The notes under the pieces: generated by a model | Databases searched by the model: none | What the model saw: the letters and a program-made list of their open reading frames with translations, nothing else | Told to the model about the DNA's origin: nothing | Assembly: GCF_011067135.1 (NCBI RefSeq) | Contig: NZ_JAAMOW010000011.1 | Span: 80,154-144,153 of the forward strand | Length of the DNA: 64,000 nucleotides | Direction of reading: 5' to 3' | Source of the DNA: Solimonas terrae | GTDB lineage: Bacteria > Pseudomonadota > Gammaproteobacteria > Nevskiales > Nevskiaceae | Program-made: the position numbers and the translations under genes | Shown here: piece by piece, positions 52,556-61,260 of the stretch | How the letters are laid out: each line of letters opens with the position of its first letter | Position numbering within the stretch: the stretch's first letter is position 1

Positions 52556-53553
52556 GCGGATTCCCGGGCGGTCGCCGGCAGTTGCGGACGACGGATGACT
52601 TCGTGGATGCGGATGGCGTTGTGGCCGTTGGAGATGCCGAAACTGCCGCGGAACAGCGGCAGATCCTCGACGCACAGGTCGAGCGTGCGCGGCAGCGTCA
52701 CCGGAATGACGTCGCCGGCCTTGAGCTGCGTCAGCTGGCGCAGGCTCATCGTCGTGCGCACCAGATCGCAGCTGACGTCGACCTCGGCGTCGCGGATCTG
52801 CTCGCGCAGCGCGATCGGCCAGCGCTCGTCCTTGTCGCCGCGGTCGGACTGGATGCCGGCGTCGAGCAGATCGCGGATCGGCTCGAGCATCGAGTACGGC
52901 AGCGTCAGATGCAGATGGCCGCCGCCGCCTTCGAGTTCGATCTTGAACTTGCAGACCACGACGATCTCGCTCGGCGAGACGATGTTGGCGAAATGCGGGT
53001 TGACTTCGCTGCCGACGTAATCGAACTCCAGACCGAGCACCGGACTCCAGGCTTCCTGCAGATCGCTGAAGACCTGGCGCAGCAGCAGCTGGATCACGCG
53101 CATTTCGGTCGGCGTGAATTCGCGGCCTTCGATCTTGGTCGGCAGACGGCCGTCGCCGCCGAAGAAATTGTCGACCACGGTGAACACCAGGCGCGGTTCG
53201 AAGATGCACAGCGCCGTGCCGCGCAGCGGCTTGACGCGGATCATGTTCAGGCTGGTGGGCACGAACAGCGAGTGCGTGTATTCGGAGAACTTCATGGTCT
53301 CGATGCCGACCACGGTCAGCTCCGGCGAGCGGCGCAGCATGTTGAACAGCGAGATGCGGAACAGGCGCGCGAAACGCTCGTTGACCATCTCCAGCGTCGG
53401 CATGCGGCCGCGGACGATGCGCTCCTGCGACGCGAAGTCGAAGGAGCGCGCTTCGTCCGGCGCGGCCGGCGCCGGCGTGGTGTCGACCTTGCCGGAGTCG
53501 ACGCCGTGCAGCAGCGCGTCGATCTCGTCCTGCGAGAGCAGATCGGTGCTCAT
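52552..53553 (-). CDS. fliM: Flagellar motor switch protein FliM
   Basis: This 333-residue protein has the N-terminal CheY-P-binding peptide LLSQDEIDALLHGV. A middle CheC-like domain follows (GRMPTLEMVNERFARLFR, PLRGTALCIFEP), then a C-terminal SpoA domain. It is the docking site for both CheY products in the window. The ATG overlaps the fliL stop as ATGA. Confidence 0.97.
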   Translation of the reverse strand: MSTDLLSQDEIDALLHGVDSGKVDTTPAPAAPDEARSFDFASQERIVRGRMPTLEMVNERFARLFRISLFNMLRRSPELTVVGIETMKFSEYTHSLFVPTSLNMIRVKPLRGTALCIFEPRLVFTVVDNFFGGDGRLPTKIEGREFTPTEMRVIQLLLRQVFSDLQEAWSPVLGLEFDYVGSEVNPHFANIVSPSEIVVVCKFKIELEGGGGHLHLTLPYSMLEPIRDLLDAGIQSDRGDKDERWPIALREQIRDAEVDVSCDLVRTTMSLRQLTQLKAGDVIPVTLPRTLDLCVEDLPLFRGSFGISNGHNAIRIHEVIRRPQLPATARESA

Positions 53554-54101
53554 TGCATGACGAAACTGGTGAAGTAGACCGCCTCGATCTGCGGCTTGCC
53601 GGTCTCCTGCGTGAGGATGCGCTGGATCTCGGCGAGCGCGTCGGCCTGCAGCTTCTCCTTGCCGGCGAGGGTCGCGACATCCGCGGGATGCTGCTGCGAG
53701 AACAGCATCAGCAAGGCGTTGCGGATCAGCGGCTCGTGCAGCTTGAGCGTGTCGACGGCGTGGGCGTCGCGCGTCATCAGCTGGACCTGGACCTGCAGGA
53801 AGCGGGTATCGTCGGCTTCCAGGTTGACGACGAACGCCGGATCGAGCGGCACGTAGTTCGGCGGGTCCCTGGGCTTGGCCGCGTCGGCCTTCCCGCCGTC
53901 GCCTTCGCCATCGGCGGCGGCATCGGCCTTGTGGGCGGCTGCGTCGAGCGCGTGCCGGACCAGCATGAAGCTGATGCCGGCACTGGCGCCGGTCGACAGG
54001 ACGACGGCGATGATGATCGCCAGCATCGGCGAGCCGCCCTTCTTCGCTTTCGCGGCCGGCTTGGCTGGATCTTCGTCGTTTGCGGTCGCGGCGCTGGCCA
54101 T
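53550..54101 (-). CDS. fliL: Flagellar basal-body protein FliL
   Basis: This 183-residue protein has a Lys-rich cytoplasmic N-terminus, one membrane helix (about 25-47) and a periplasmic stomatin-like domain (YVPLDPAFVVNLE, IRNALLMLFSQQ, KPQIEAVYFTSFVMQ). It supports stator function. A sigma-54-like promoter lies 37 bases before its ATG, so fliL heads the fliLMNOPQR-flh run. Confidence 0.94.
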   Translation of the reverse strand: MASAATANDEDPAKPAAKAKKGGSPMLAIIIAVVLSTGASAGISFMLVRHALDAAAHKADAAADGEGDGGKADAAKPRDPPNYVPLDPAFVVNLEADDTRFLQVQVQLMTRDAHAVDTLKLHEPLIRNALLMLFSQQHPADVATLAGKEKLQADALAEIQRILTQETGKPQIEAVYFTSFVMQ

Positions 54102-54137
54102 GATCTTTCGGAACTCCGGTTCGGGTCACCGGCTCCG

Positions 54138-54154
54138 AGCAAGACGTGTTCCAG
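54138..54154 (-). promoter_or_regulatory. Sigma-54 promoter upstream of fliL
   Basis: Leftward CTGGAACACGTCTTGCT matches the sigma-54 consensus YTGGCACG-N4-TTGCW: GG (54152-54151) and GC (54140-54139) are 10 bases apart, with TTGC complete. The -12 element is 38 bases before the fliL ATG. Confidence 0.65.
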
Positions 54155-54299
54155 CGCTTCAGTGCCCGGTTTGCGCACGGGTGACGGAAATCCGGCACCC
54201 CGGTTTGCAAATCCCGCGTCACGAATTTGAACCGCCTCGCCGGGGAATGTCCGCAAGCGGCCGTTCGCGGCCGTGCGAAGCGGCGGCGGCCGGCCGGGA

Positions 54300-55418
54300 T
54301 CAGGCGTAGGCGTCGACCAGCTCGAGCCTCGTGACGCGACGCACGCCGGCGCCGTGCGCGCCGCCGTCATCGCGTTCACGCGATTGCGAAAAGCCGGTGT
54401 CGGAAGCGCGCGTCGCGCCGACACGCTGTTCGACCTGCGCACGCAGCAGCTGCAGGCCCTGCACGCTCAGCAGTTCACGCAGCTGGGGCAGCGAATCCTG
54501 CAGCAGCGCGCGCGTCGCCGGATTGTCGGCGGCAAAGGCCACCTGTGCCGCGTCGCCGTGCATCCGCACATGGACGCTGACGCTGCCCAGCTCGAGCGGA
54601 TGCAGTTCGATCTTCGCGCTGCCGATGCCGCTGTCGAGACTGGCGTCGGCGATCCAGACGATGCGCTCGCCAAGATCGCCGACGAACTGCGGGTGATCGG
54701 GCGGCACGGTCATCGGCGGCGCACTGAGCGGCGCGGCGCCGGCGCTGGCTGCGCTGCCGCCGGCAGCTTTCGAAGCCAGCGCGGTCAGCGGATCGGCGGC
54801 CGTCAAGACTGCGGCGCTGGTGGTCGCGTGATCGTTCATCGCCGCCAGCATCGCGTCGAAGCGCTGATCGGCGGTCGGTGTCGACGGATCGATGGTATCG
54901 GCCGTACCGTCGCTGCCGTCCGACGCCAGCGCGGCCAGCGCCGCATCAGCCGGGTCGACCGCTGCCGCCGGCTTTGCGCCATGGGTCGGCGCAAGGCCCG
55001 GGGCCGGCGCGGCCCTGGCGCGCGGCCGGGCGTCGCCGGTCGGTGTGCCGGCGGTCCCGAGGCTACCGACCAGGAACGCGAGGCTCTGGCGCAGCGCCAG
55101 CAGCAGGCCGGGCAGCGCGGCGTTGTCGAGCGTCGCATCGCCGGGTTTGCTGTCGTCATCCGTACCGTCGGGCGCTGCGGCGACCCCATTCGGGTCCGGC
55201 GCGTCCGCGGCCGCGGCCACGGTCGGCGCGGTGGGCGCCGTGGCGAGCGAAGCCAGCGCTGTCGCCGCGGTCGTCGTGACCGCAGCGGCGGGCGCCGCCG
55301 CGAGCAATGCCGAGAAATCGACGACACCGGCATCGTTGGCCGGCGCCGCGCAGCTTGCACCTGCCGGCACCGACGCCGGCGCCGGCGCGGCGACGGCTGT
55401 GGCAAGCGCGCCGCTCAA
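54300..55418 (-). CDS. fliK: Flagellar hook-length control protein FliK
   Basis: This 372-residue protein starts at TTG, overlapping the fliJ stop as TTGA. Residues 1-240 are Ala/Pro/Thr-rich low complexity, as usual for the ruler part. The C-terminal Flg_hook domain (about 255-335) has IELHPLELGSVSVHVRM and LRELLSVQGLQLLRAQV. FliK is exported and triggers the FlhB switch. It is followed by a 198 bp gap with the fliL promoter. Confidence 0.9.
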   Translation of the reverse strand: MSGALATAVAAPAPASVPAGASCAAPANDAGVVDFSALLAAAPAAAVTTTAATALASLATAPTAPTVAAAADAPDPNGVAAAPDGTDDDSKPGDATLDNAALPGLLLALRQSLAFLVGSLGTAGTPTGDARPRARAAPAPGLAPTHGAKPAAAVDPADAALAALASDGSDGTADTIDPSTPTADQRFDAMLAAMNDHATTSAAVLTAADPLTALASKAAGGSAASAGAAPLSAPPMTVPPDHPQFVGDLGERIVWIADASLDSGIGSAKIELHPLELGSVSVHVRMHGDAAQVAFAADNPATRALLQDSLPQLRELLSVQGLQLLRAQVEQRVGATRASDTGFSQSRERDDGGAHGAGVRRVTRLELVDAYA

Positions 55419-55852
55419 TCGCCCGCTCGCACGAACTTGTGCATCGCGAACTCATCGAGCCGACCTTGCTCGCGACGCGCTTCCTCGCGCTGTTCGCGCG
55501 CCTGATAGCAGGCCGTGAGCTGCGCGACGGTGCGCGATCCGCGCTGCTGCAGGAGCCAGTGCGCGCGACATTCGTCGACGCTGCGCACCGCCTGCTCGAC
55601 CAGTTGCTGCTGGAAGCGCTCGGCCTCGCGCAGCCGGTCGAGAAAGGCCTGGCGATTGCGCAGCAGCTGCGGTGTCGCGGCGGCGTTCTGGCGTTCGTAG
55701 TCTTCGCGATAGCGGCTCAACTCGAGCAGGCGCGCTTCGCGGTCGGCCTGCTGCCGCTGCGCCTCGACCAGCTGGCGCGCGGCGTCGTCCTGACGGATGT
55801 CGGCGAGTTGCTGCAGCGGCTGCATGCGCTTGGACTGCATCATCTGTCCCAT
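55415..55852 (-). CDS. fliJ: Flagellar export chaperone FliJ
   Basis: This 145-residue protein is one long coiled coil, rich in Gln, Arg, Glu and Ala (PLQQLADIRQDDAARQL, LREAERFQQQLVEQAV). FliJ links the FliI ATPase ring to FlhA. GAGGAG lies 7 bases before ATG 55852. It is 17 bp after fliI. Confidence 0.92.
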   Translation of the reverse strand: MGQMMQSKRMQPLQQLADIRQDDAARQLVEAQRQQADREARLLELSRYREDYERQNAAATPQLLRNRQAFLDRLREAERFQQQLVEQAVRSVDECRAHWLLQQRGSRTVAQLTACYQAREQREEARREQGRLDEFAMHKFVRAGD

Positions 55853-55869
55853 CGAACGCTCCTCGTGGT

Positions 55870-57231
55870 TCAGGCCAGCAGCGCGTCGAGACGCTTGCGG
55901 CTGTCATTGAAGCCGGCCGCTTCGCGCACCGGCTGTTTCAGGAATTCCTCGATACGCGGCCAGCGCTCGAGGGCGGCATCGACTTTCGGGTCGGCACCGC
56001 GCTGGTAGGCGCCGATATTGATCAGGTCGCGGTTGTGCTGATACGCGGCGAACAGCGAGCGCAGGCTGCGCGCCTTCTGCAGGTGGTCTTCGCCGACCAC
56101 GTCCTGCATCACGCGCGAGATCGAGGCTTCGATGTCGATCGCCGGATACAGGCCGGCATCGGCGATCGCGCGCGACAGCACGATATGGCCGTCGAGAATG
56201 CCGCGCGCGGCGTCGGCGATGGGGTCCTGCAGATCGTCGCCCTCGGTCAGCACGGTATAGAACGCGGTGATCGAGCCCTGCCCGTCGCGGCCGTTGCCGG
56301 CACGCTCGACCAGACCCGGCATGCGGGCGAACACGGACGGCGGATAACCGCGCGTGGTCGGCGGTTCGCCGACCGCAAGACCGATTTCGCGGCAGGCCTG
56401 CGCAAAGCGCGTCAGCGAATCCATCAGCAGCAGCACGTGGCGGCCACGATCGCGGAAATGTTCGGCGATCGCGGTGGCGGTGTAGGCCGCGCGCATGCGC
56501 AGCAGGGGCGAGCGATCGGCCGGCGTCGCAACCACCACGGCGCGCGCCAGGCCTTCGGCACCGAGGCTCTTGTCGAGGAATTCGCGGACTTCGCGGCCGC
56601 GCTCGCCGATCAGGCCGACGACCACGACATCGGCCTGCGTGAAGCGCGTCATCATGCCGAGCAGCGTCGACTTGCCGACGCCGGTGCCGGCAAACAGACC
56701 GAGACGCTGGCCACGGCCCACCGTCAGCAGCGCATTGATCGCGCGCACGCCGACATCGAGCGGCGTCACCACCGGCGCGCGCGCCAGCGGATTGATCGGC
56801 GTCGCGTCCAGCGGCGCGTGCATGTCGGCCTTGAGGCGGCCACGCCCATCGATCGGCAGGCCCTCGGCGTCGAGCACGCGGCCGAGCAGCGCATCACCGG
56901 CGACGATTTCGCCGCGGCCGGACTGCGGATGCACACGCGCCTGCGGCATCAGACCGCGCATCTCGCCGGTCGGCATCAGATAGGTGCGCTCGCCGGCGAA
57001 GCCGACCACTTCCGCGTCGAGACCATGACCGTCGGCGGTGTCGACCACGACGCGCGCACCGATCGGCAGGCGGATACCGACCACTTCAAGGGTAAGGCCG
57101 ACGACGCGCTGCAGACGGCCTTCCGGCCGCAGGCTGCTGAGGGTCCCGGCTGCGTGCGTCTGCCGCAGCAGGCGCCCGGTCAGACGCTGCGCGGTCGCGC
57201 GTTGCCATTCATTTGTGTTGCCGGCGTTCAT
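55870..57231 (-). CDS. fliI: Flagellum-specific ATPase FliI
   Basis: This 453-residue homologue of the F1 beta subunit has Walker [16 protein letters not shown], Walker [15 protein letters not shown] and the [10 protein letters not shown] and [16 protein letters not shown] motifs. It powers early unloading of export substrates. The ATG overlaps fliH by ATGA. Confidence 0.97.
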   Translation of the reverse strand: MNAGNTNEWQRATAQRLTGRLLRQTHAAGTLSSLRPEGRLQRVVGLTLEVVGIRLPIGARVVVDTADGHGLDAEVVGFAGERTYLMPTGEMRGLMPQARVHPQSGRGEIVAGDALLGRVLDAEGLPIDGRGRLKADMHAPLDATPINPLARAPVVTPLDVGVRAINALLTVGRGQRLGLFAGTGVGKSTLLGMMTRFTQADVVVVGLIGERGREVREFLDKSLGAEGLARAVVVATPADRSPLLRMRAAYTATAIAEHFRDRGRHVLLLMDSLTRFAQACREIGLAVGEPPTTRGYPPSVFARMPGLVERAGNGRDGQGSITAFYTVLTEGDDLQDPIADAARGILDGHIVLSRAIADAGLYPAIDIEASISRVMQDVVGEDHLQKARSLRSLFAAYQHNRDLINIGAYQRGADPKVDAALERWPRIEEFLKQPVREAAGFNDSRKRLDALLA

Positions 57232-57839
57232 GGCGTGCTGCCGCTGAGCGCCGCGGCGGCAAGCGCGATGCGCGCATCCAGCCGCGCATCGAGATACGCC
57301 GATTCGGTCTGCACGCGACAGTCGCCGCGCGCCAGCTTGGCATCGTCGAAGACGCGGAAATTCTCTGCCTCCGGGGGCGGCTGCAGTTCGCCGCGCACCA
57401 GCTTCGCGTCGTCCGGATGCAGATACAGACGGATATCGCGCAGATCGGATGGCAGTGCGGCAAGCGCGCTGCGCACCAGCGTCTGCACGCGTTCCGGTGC
57501 GGACTGCAGTTCGTCATCGAGCAGGCGGCGGGCAACGGCGCAGGACAGATCGACCAGTGCGCGTTCGACTTCATCGTCCAGTGTCGCCAGGGGTCTGGCG
57601 ATCTGCTCGATCAGGCCGCGCAGGCGTTCGGCCTGCCGGTTCATCTCTTCGCGGCCGGAACGCAGACCGTCGACGTAGCCGCGCTGCTTGCCTTCCTCGT
57701 AGGCTGCCGCCTCGATGTCGTCGATCGCCTGCGCGGTCAGCGGGCCCTCGCCCGCCGGCGCCTCGAACACCGGCATCTGCCAGCGCGCAAACTGTCCCTG
57801 CGCATCGTTGAGCACTTCGCTGGCGGCGCCGTCCTGCAT
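57228..57839 (-). CDS. fliH: Flagellar export ATPase regulator FliH
   Basis: This 203-residue protein has an N-terminal linker, [23 protein letters not shown] (part of the helical stalk with GxxxG-like spacing) and a C-terminal V-ATPase-E-like domain ([29 protein letters not shown]). It tethers FliI to the C-ring. The ATG overlaps the fliG stop as TGATG; the longer frame into fliG is spurious. Confidence 0.94.
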   Translation of the reverse strand: MQDGAASEVLNDAQGQFARWQMPVFEAPAGEGPLTAQAIDDIEAAAYEEGKQRGYVDGLRSGREEMNRQAERLRGLIEQIARPLATLDDEVERALVDLSCAVARRLLDDELQSAPERVQTLVRSALAALPSDLRDIRLYLHPDDAKLVRGELQPPPEAENFRVFDDAKLARGDCRVQTESAYLDARLDARIALAAAALSGSTP

Positions 57840-58846
57840 CACACGAAGGCCTCGCCCTTGCCGCCGAGCACGATGGTGCCGGCGTCGGCAAGCCGACGGG
57901 CGATCGCGAGGATTTCCTTCTGCGCGCCCTCGACATCGGCGAGCTTGGCCGGGCCCTTGGCTTCCATGTCCTCGACCAGCATTTCGGCGGCGCGCTTGGA
58001 CATGTTCTTGAGGACCTTGTCCTTGACGCGCGGATCGGCGCCCTTCAGCGCCAGCCCCAGGGTCTCGCCGGAAATCTCGCGCAGCAGTGCCTGGGTGCTG
58101 CGATCGTCGACTTCGGCGAGATCGTCGAACACGAACATCAGGTCCTGGATGCGCTGGCCGAGGTCGGCATCGACTTCGCCGATCTTGCTGGAGATCGCCT
58201 GCTCCTGGGCCGAATCCATCAGATTGAGGATGGTGGCCGCGACCTTGACGCCGCCAACGCTCGACGACTTCAGGTTGCTGCCGCCGGAGAACTGCTTCTC
58301 CATGATCTCGTCGAGCTCGCGCAGGGCCTGCGGCTGGATGCCGTCCAGCCGCGCGATGCGCATCAGCACGTCGCTGCGCATGCGTTCGGGCAGCAGCGGC
58401 AGGATTTCCGCGGCCTGATCCGGATCGAGATAGGCAAGCACGATCGCGACGATCTGCGGGTGCTCGTTGCGCACCAGATCGGCAACCGCGCGCGTCTCCA
58501 TCCACTTCAGCGCTTCCAGACCCTTGCTGTTGCGGCCGAGTAGAATGCGGTCGATCAGGCCACCGGCCTTGTCGGCCCCCAGGGCATTGACCAGCACGCG
58601 CCGCACGTAGTCGTCGGCGCCGACACCGAGCGAGGTCTGGTCTTCGAGTTCGAGCACGAAGCGATCCATCACCGCGGTCGCGTGCTCGCGCGTGACATTC
58701 GACAGCGAGGCCATCGCCGCGCCGACCTTCTGCACGTCCTTGGCGCTCATGTGCTTGAGCACTTCGGCCGCCTCGCCCTCGCCGAGCGAGAGCAGCAGGA
58801 TCGCCGCGCGCTCAGTGCCGCTGGTATTGGCTGCGTCGCCCATCAT
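57839..58846 (-). CDS. fliG: Flagellar motor switch protein FliG
   Basis: This 335-residue protein has N, middle and C domains: ERAAILLLSLGEGEAAEVL, EHPQIVAIVLAYLDPDQAAEIL and the charged torque helix VFDDLAEVDDRSTQALLREI near the end. It joins the MS ring to FliM and transmits stator force. It overlaps fliF by ATGA. Confidence 0.97.
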   Translation of the reverse strand: MMGDAANTSGTERAAILLLSLGEGEAAEVLKHMSAKDVQKVGAAMASLSNVTREHATAVMDRFVLELEDQTSLGVGADDYVRRVLVNALGADKAGGLIDRILLGRNSKGLEALKWMETRAVADLVRNEHPQIVAIVLAYLDPDQAAEILPLLPERMRSDVLMRIARLDGIQPQALRELDEIMEKQFSGGSNLKSSSVGGVKVAATILNLMDSAQEQAISSKIGEVDADLGQRIQDLMFVFDDLAEVDDRSTQALLREISGETLGLALKGADPRVKDKVLKNMSKRAAEMLVEDMEAKGPAKLADVEGAQKEILAIARRLADAGTIVLGGKGEAFV

Positions 58847-60465
58847 CCACCCTCCGCCCCGATCCAGCTTTTCACGACCTGTGCGACGCGCTTCGGATCG
58901 TCACCGACCGCCTTGCGCGCCAGCTGCAGCTTCTGGTCGTACGGAGACGGCGTGGCGACGGCCTGCAACGAAAGGCGGTCATCGACCAGCGGCTTCGTTG
59001 CCGCGGCCTGCGCGCCTCCTTCGACGGTGCCTTCGAGCGCCGGCATCGCGGTCGGCGTCGCCAGCAGCTGACGCAGCGCCGGGCGCAGGATGAACAGGAT
59101 CAGCGCCAGCACCAGCAGGACGCCGCCGGTCTGGCGCGCGATCGACAACACCTGTGGCTGCTGCCAGACCGGCAGCGCTTCGATCGTCGGCACGTCGGGC
59201 TGCACGAACGCCGAGTTCTGCACCGACACGGTGTCGCCGCGCGAGGCGTCGAAGCCGACCGCTTCCTTGACCAGCGCCTCGACCTTGCCGAGCTGTTCCG
59301 GCGTCAGCGCGACCAGGGTGGTTTTCTGGTCCTTGCCCTCGCCTTCGGTTTTCGGGATGTGATCGACGAGTACCGCAACCGACAGCCGCTTCAGGCGGCC
59401 GACCGACTGGCGCGTGTGGCTGAGCGTGCGATCGAGTTCATAGGTGCGCGATTCCTGCTTGCTCTGCGACTGCACATCGCTGCCGCTGTCGGGACCGGCC
59501 AGCTGATTGAGCTTGGGATTGTTGCTCTGCGACGGCGGCTCGTTGCTGGTGGCGCCCGGCACGCCGGCGGCGGTCCTGGCACCGCGCTGCGTATCCTCGG
59601 AGATCTGTTCGCTGCGGACTTTCGCCGGGTCCGGACCGTACTGCTCGCGCGCTTCTTCGGTTTCGGCGAAATCCAGATCGGCGGCGACCTGCGCACTGAC
59701 GCGGCCGGCGCCGAGCATCGGCGTCAGCAATTGCTCGATGCGGCGCTGGAAGTCGGACTCGACGCGCCGCGTGTAGTCGAACTGCTCGGCCGTGCGGGCG
59801 AGCGCGCTGTCGGCGTCATTGGTCAGCAGATGGCCGAACTGATCGATCACCGTCACCGCCGCCGGCAGCAGGCCCGGCACGCTGGACGCGACCAGATGGA
59901 CGATGGACGCGACCTGATCGGCTTCCAGTGTCCGCCCGGAATACAGCTCGACGAATACCGAGGCGCTGGGCGCCTCGTCGCGGCTCGCGAAGGCCGATGG
60001 CTTGGGAATCGCCAGATGCACGCGTGCACCGCGCACTGGCTGCAGACTGCCGATCGTCCGCGCCAGCTCGGTTTCCTGGGCGTGCTGGTAACGGGCGTTC
60101 TCGACGAACTGACTGGTGCCGAACCCCTGGTCCTGCTGCATCGATTCGAAGCCCTGGCTGGCGCCATGCGGCAGACCCTGTGCGGCCAGCTTGAGGCGCG
60201 CGTCATAGAGCTGCGCCTGCGGCACGGTGACGGTGCCGCCGTCGAGCCGCATCGGAATGTCGGCCGCACGCAGGGCATCGGCGAGTTCGGCGGCATCCTT
60301 GTCGGACAGATCGCTGTAGACCGGAACGTAGCCGGGCTTCTGCGACCACGACCAGATCAGCAGGCCGACCGCGACCGCAGCGGCGATTCCGGCCAGCACG
60401 GCGAGCTGGCGCAGCGCCGGCACATCCTTGAGCTGCCGCACCGCAGGGAGAGAAACGCTTGCCAT
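58843..60465 (-). CDS. fliF: Flagellar MS-ring protein FliF
   Basis: This 540-residue protein has two membrane helices (about 22-44 and 443-464) flanking ring-building motifs (PVYSDLSDKDAAELADALR, ARVHLAIPKPSAF, VASSVPGLLPAAVTVIDQFG). The C-terminal cytoplasmic tail that binds FliG ends RVAQVVKSWIG. It follows fliE by 16 bp. Confidence 0.97.
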   Translation of the reverse strand: MASVSLPAVRQLKDVPALRQLAVLAGIAAAVAVGLLIWSWSQKPGYVPVYSDLSDKDAAELADALRAADIPMRLDGGTVTVPQAQLYDARLKLAAQGLPHGASQGFESMQQDQGFGTSQFVENARYQHAQETELARTIGSLQPVRGARVHLAIPKPSAFASRDEAPSASVFVELYSGRTLEADQVASIVHLVASSVPGLLPAAVTVIDQFGHLLTNDADSALARTAEQFDYTRRVESDFQRRIEQLLTPMLGAGRVSAQVAADLDFAETEEAREQYGPDPAKVRSEQISEDTQRGARTAAGVPGATSNEPPSQSNNPKLNQLAGPDSGSDVQSQSKQESRTYELDRTLSHTRQSVGRLKRLSVAVLVDHIPKTEGEGKDQKTTLVALTPEQLGKVEALVKEAVGFDASRGDTVSVQNSAFVQPDVPTIEALPVWQQPQVLSIARQTGGVLLVLALILFILRPALRQLLATPTAMPALEGTVEGGAQAAATKPLVDDRLSLQAVATPSPYDQKLQLARKAVGDDPKRVAQVVKSWIGAEGG

Positions 60466-60481
60466 GATTCTTGCGTCCGGC

Positions 60482-60811
60482 TTACAGCGGCATGTTCATG
60501 ATGTCCTGATACGCCGCCACCAGCCGGTTGCGTACCTCGGTCATCGCCTTGAACTGCACCTGCGCCTTGGCGCCGGCCAGCATCACGCTCGACAGCTCGA
60601 CGTTCGGATCGCCGAGCGCGAACGACTTCTGCAACGCAGCAGCGTCGTTCTGTGCGCCGTTGACCTCGCTGATCGCCGTCTTCAGCACCGTCGCGAACCC
60701 GCCTTCCGGCGCCTGCGTCGCAGCGCCCGGCGCCACGCGCGCCGGCGCCGCAACCTGCGCCTGCATGCTGCGAATCTGGGCGAGAACGCTGTTGACGTTG
60801 ATTTCGTTCAT
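60482..60811 (-). CDS. fliE: Flagellar hook-basal body protein FliE
   Basis: The 109 residues start MNEINVNSVLAQIRSMQ; a longer in-frame ATG reads non-coding sequence. The C-terminal signature is MLAGAKAQVQFKAMTEVRNRLVAAYQDIMNMP. FliE joins the MS ring to the rod. It is the first gene of the fliEFGHIJK unit, and a sigma-54-like site lies 37 bases upstream. Confidence 0.95.
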   Translation of the reverse strand: MNEINVNSVLAQIRSMQAQVAAPARVAPGAATQAPEGGFATVLKTAISEVNGAQNDAAALQKSFALGDPNVELSSVMLAGAKAQVQFKAMTEVRNRLVAAYQDIMNMPL

Positions 60812-60846
60812 GGCGGCACTGCGTCGTGTCGGTTTGCAGTCAGTCA

Positions 60847-60863
60847 GGCAAGTCCTGTTCCCG
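60847..60863 (-). promoter_or_regulatory. Candidate sigma-54 promoter upstream of fliE
   Basis: Leftward CGGGAACAGGACTTGCC has GG (60861-60860) and GC (60849-60848) 10 bases apart with TTGC complete. It shares GGAACA-N4-TTGC with the fliL site and stands at nearly the same distance from its gene. Confidence 0.5.
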
Positions 60864-61260
60864 AAGTCCGGCGTCAAGGATTCGACGCGCTTGCTTGTGC
60901 CTCGTCCTCGACATACAAGTCACGCTCGCCCACATCGCAGCGCGATGCCGCTCCATTTTTCGGCGCGCCATGTCCGGCGGCGGCTCAACTTTCGCCCGCA
61001 ATCGACACCAAAGGTCCGGGTCGCGCTCGACTCCGCGAGTTGAAATCGGCGATTTTCTTGCCTCCAGGGGTTGATCGCGGGCCGAATCCACCCTGCCCTT
61101 GATCTTCCGGCGCATCGGCGCGAAACCAGACTCCCGCGCGCACCCCTGTCCGGAAATCTGGCTTGGTCGACACCGAAGGCCGCGGAAGCGACCGGCCTTC
61201 TCCAGTTCCCTACGCTGCCGTCTCACCCGCTCAATGCGATCTTGAGCAAGGCCGATGCGT
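60864..61260. other. Intergenic stretch upstream of fliE, no gene recognised
   Basis: About 400 bases between the fliE promoter and the end of the protease/TPR gene hold no supported frame or strong terminator. A FleQ-type enhancer site could lie here, but none could be identified by eye. Confidence 0.4.

Noticed and set aside
52211..53680. An N-terminally extended FliN, and likewise an extended FliH at 57228-58505
   Set aside because: The extensions read fliM and fliG in the wrong frame. Coupled starts at 52555 and 57839 match family lengths.
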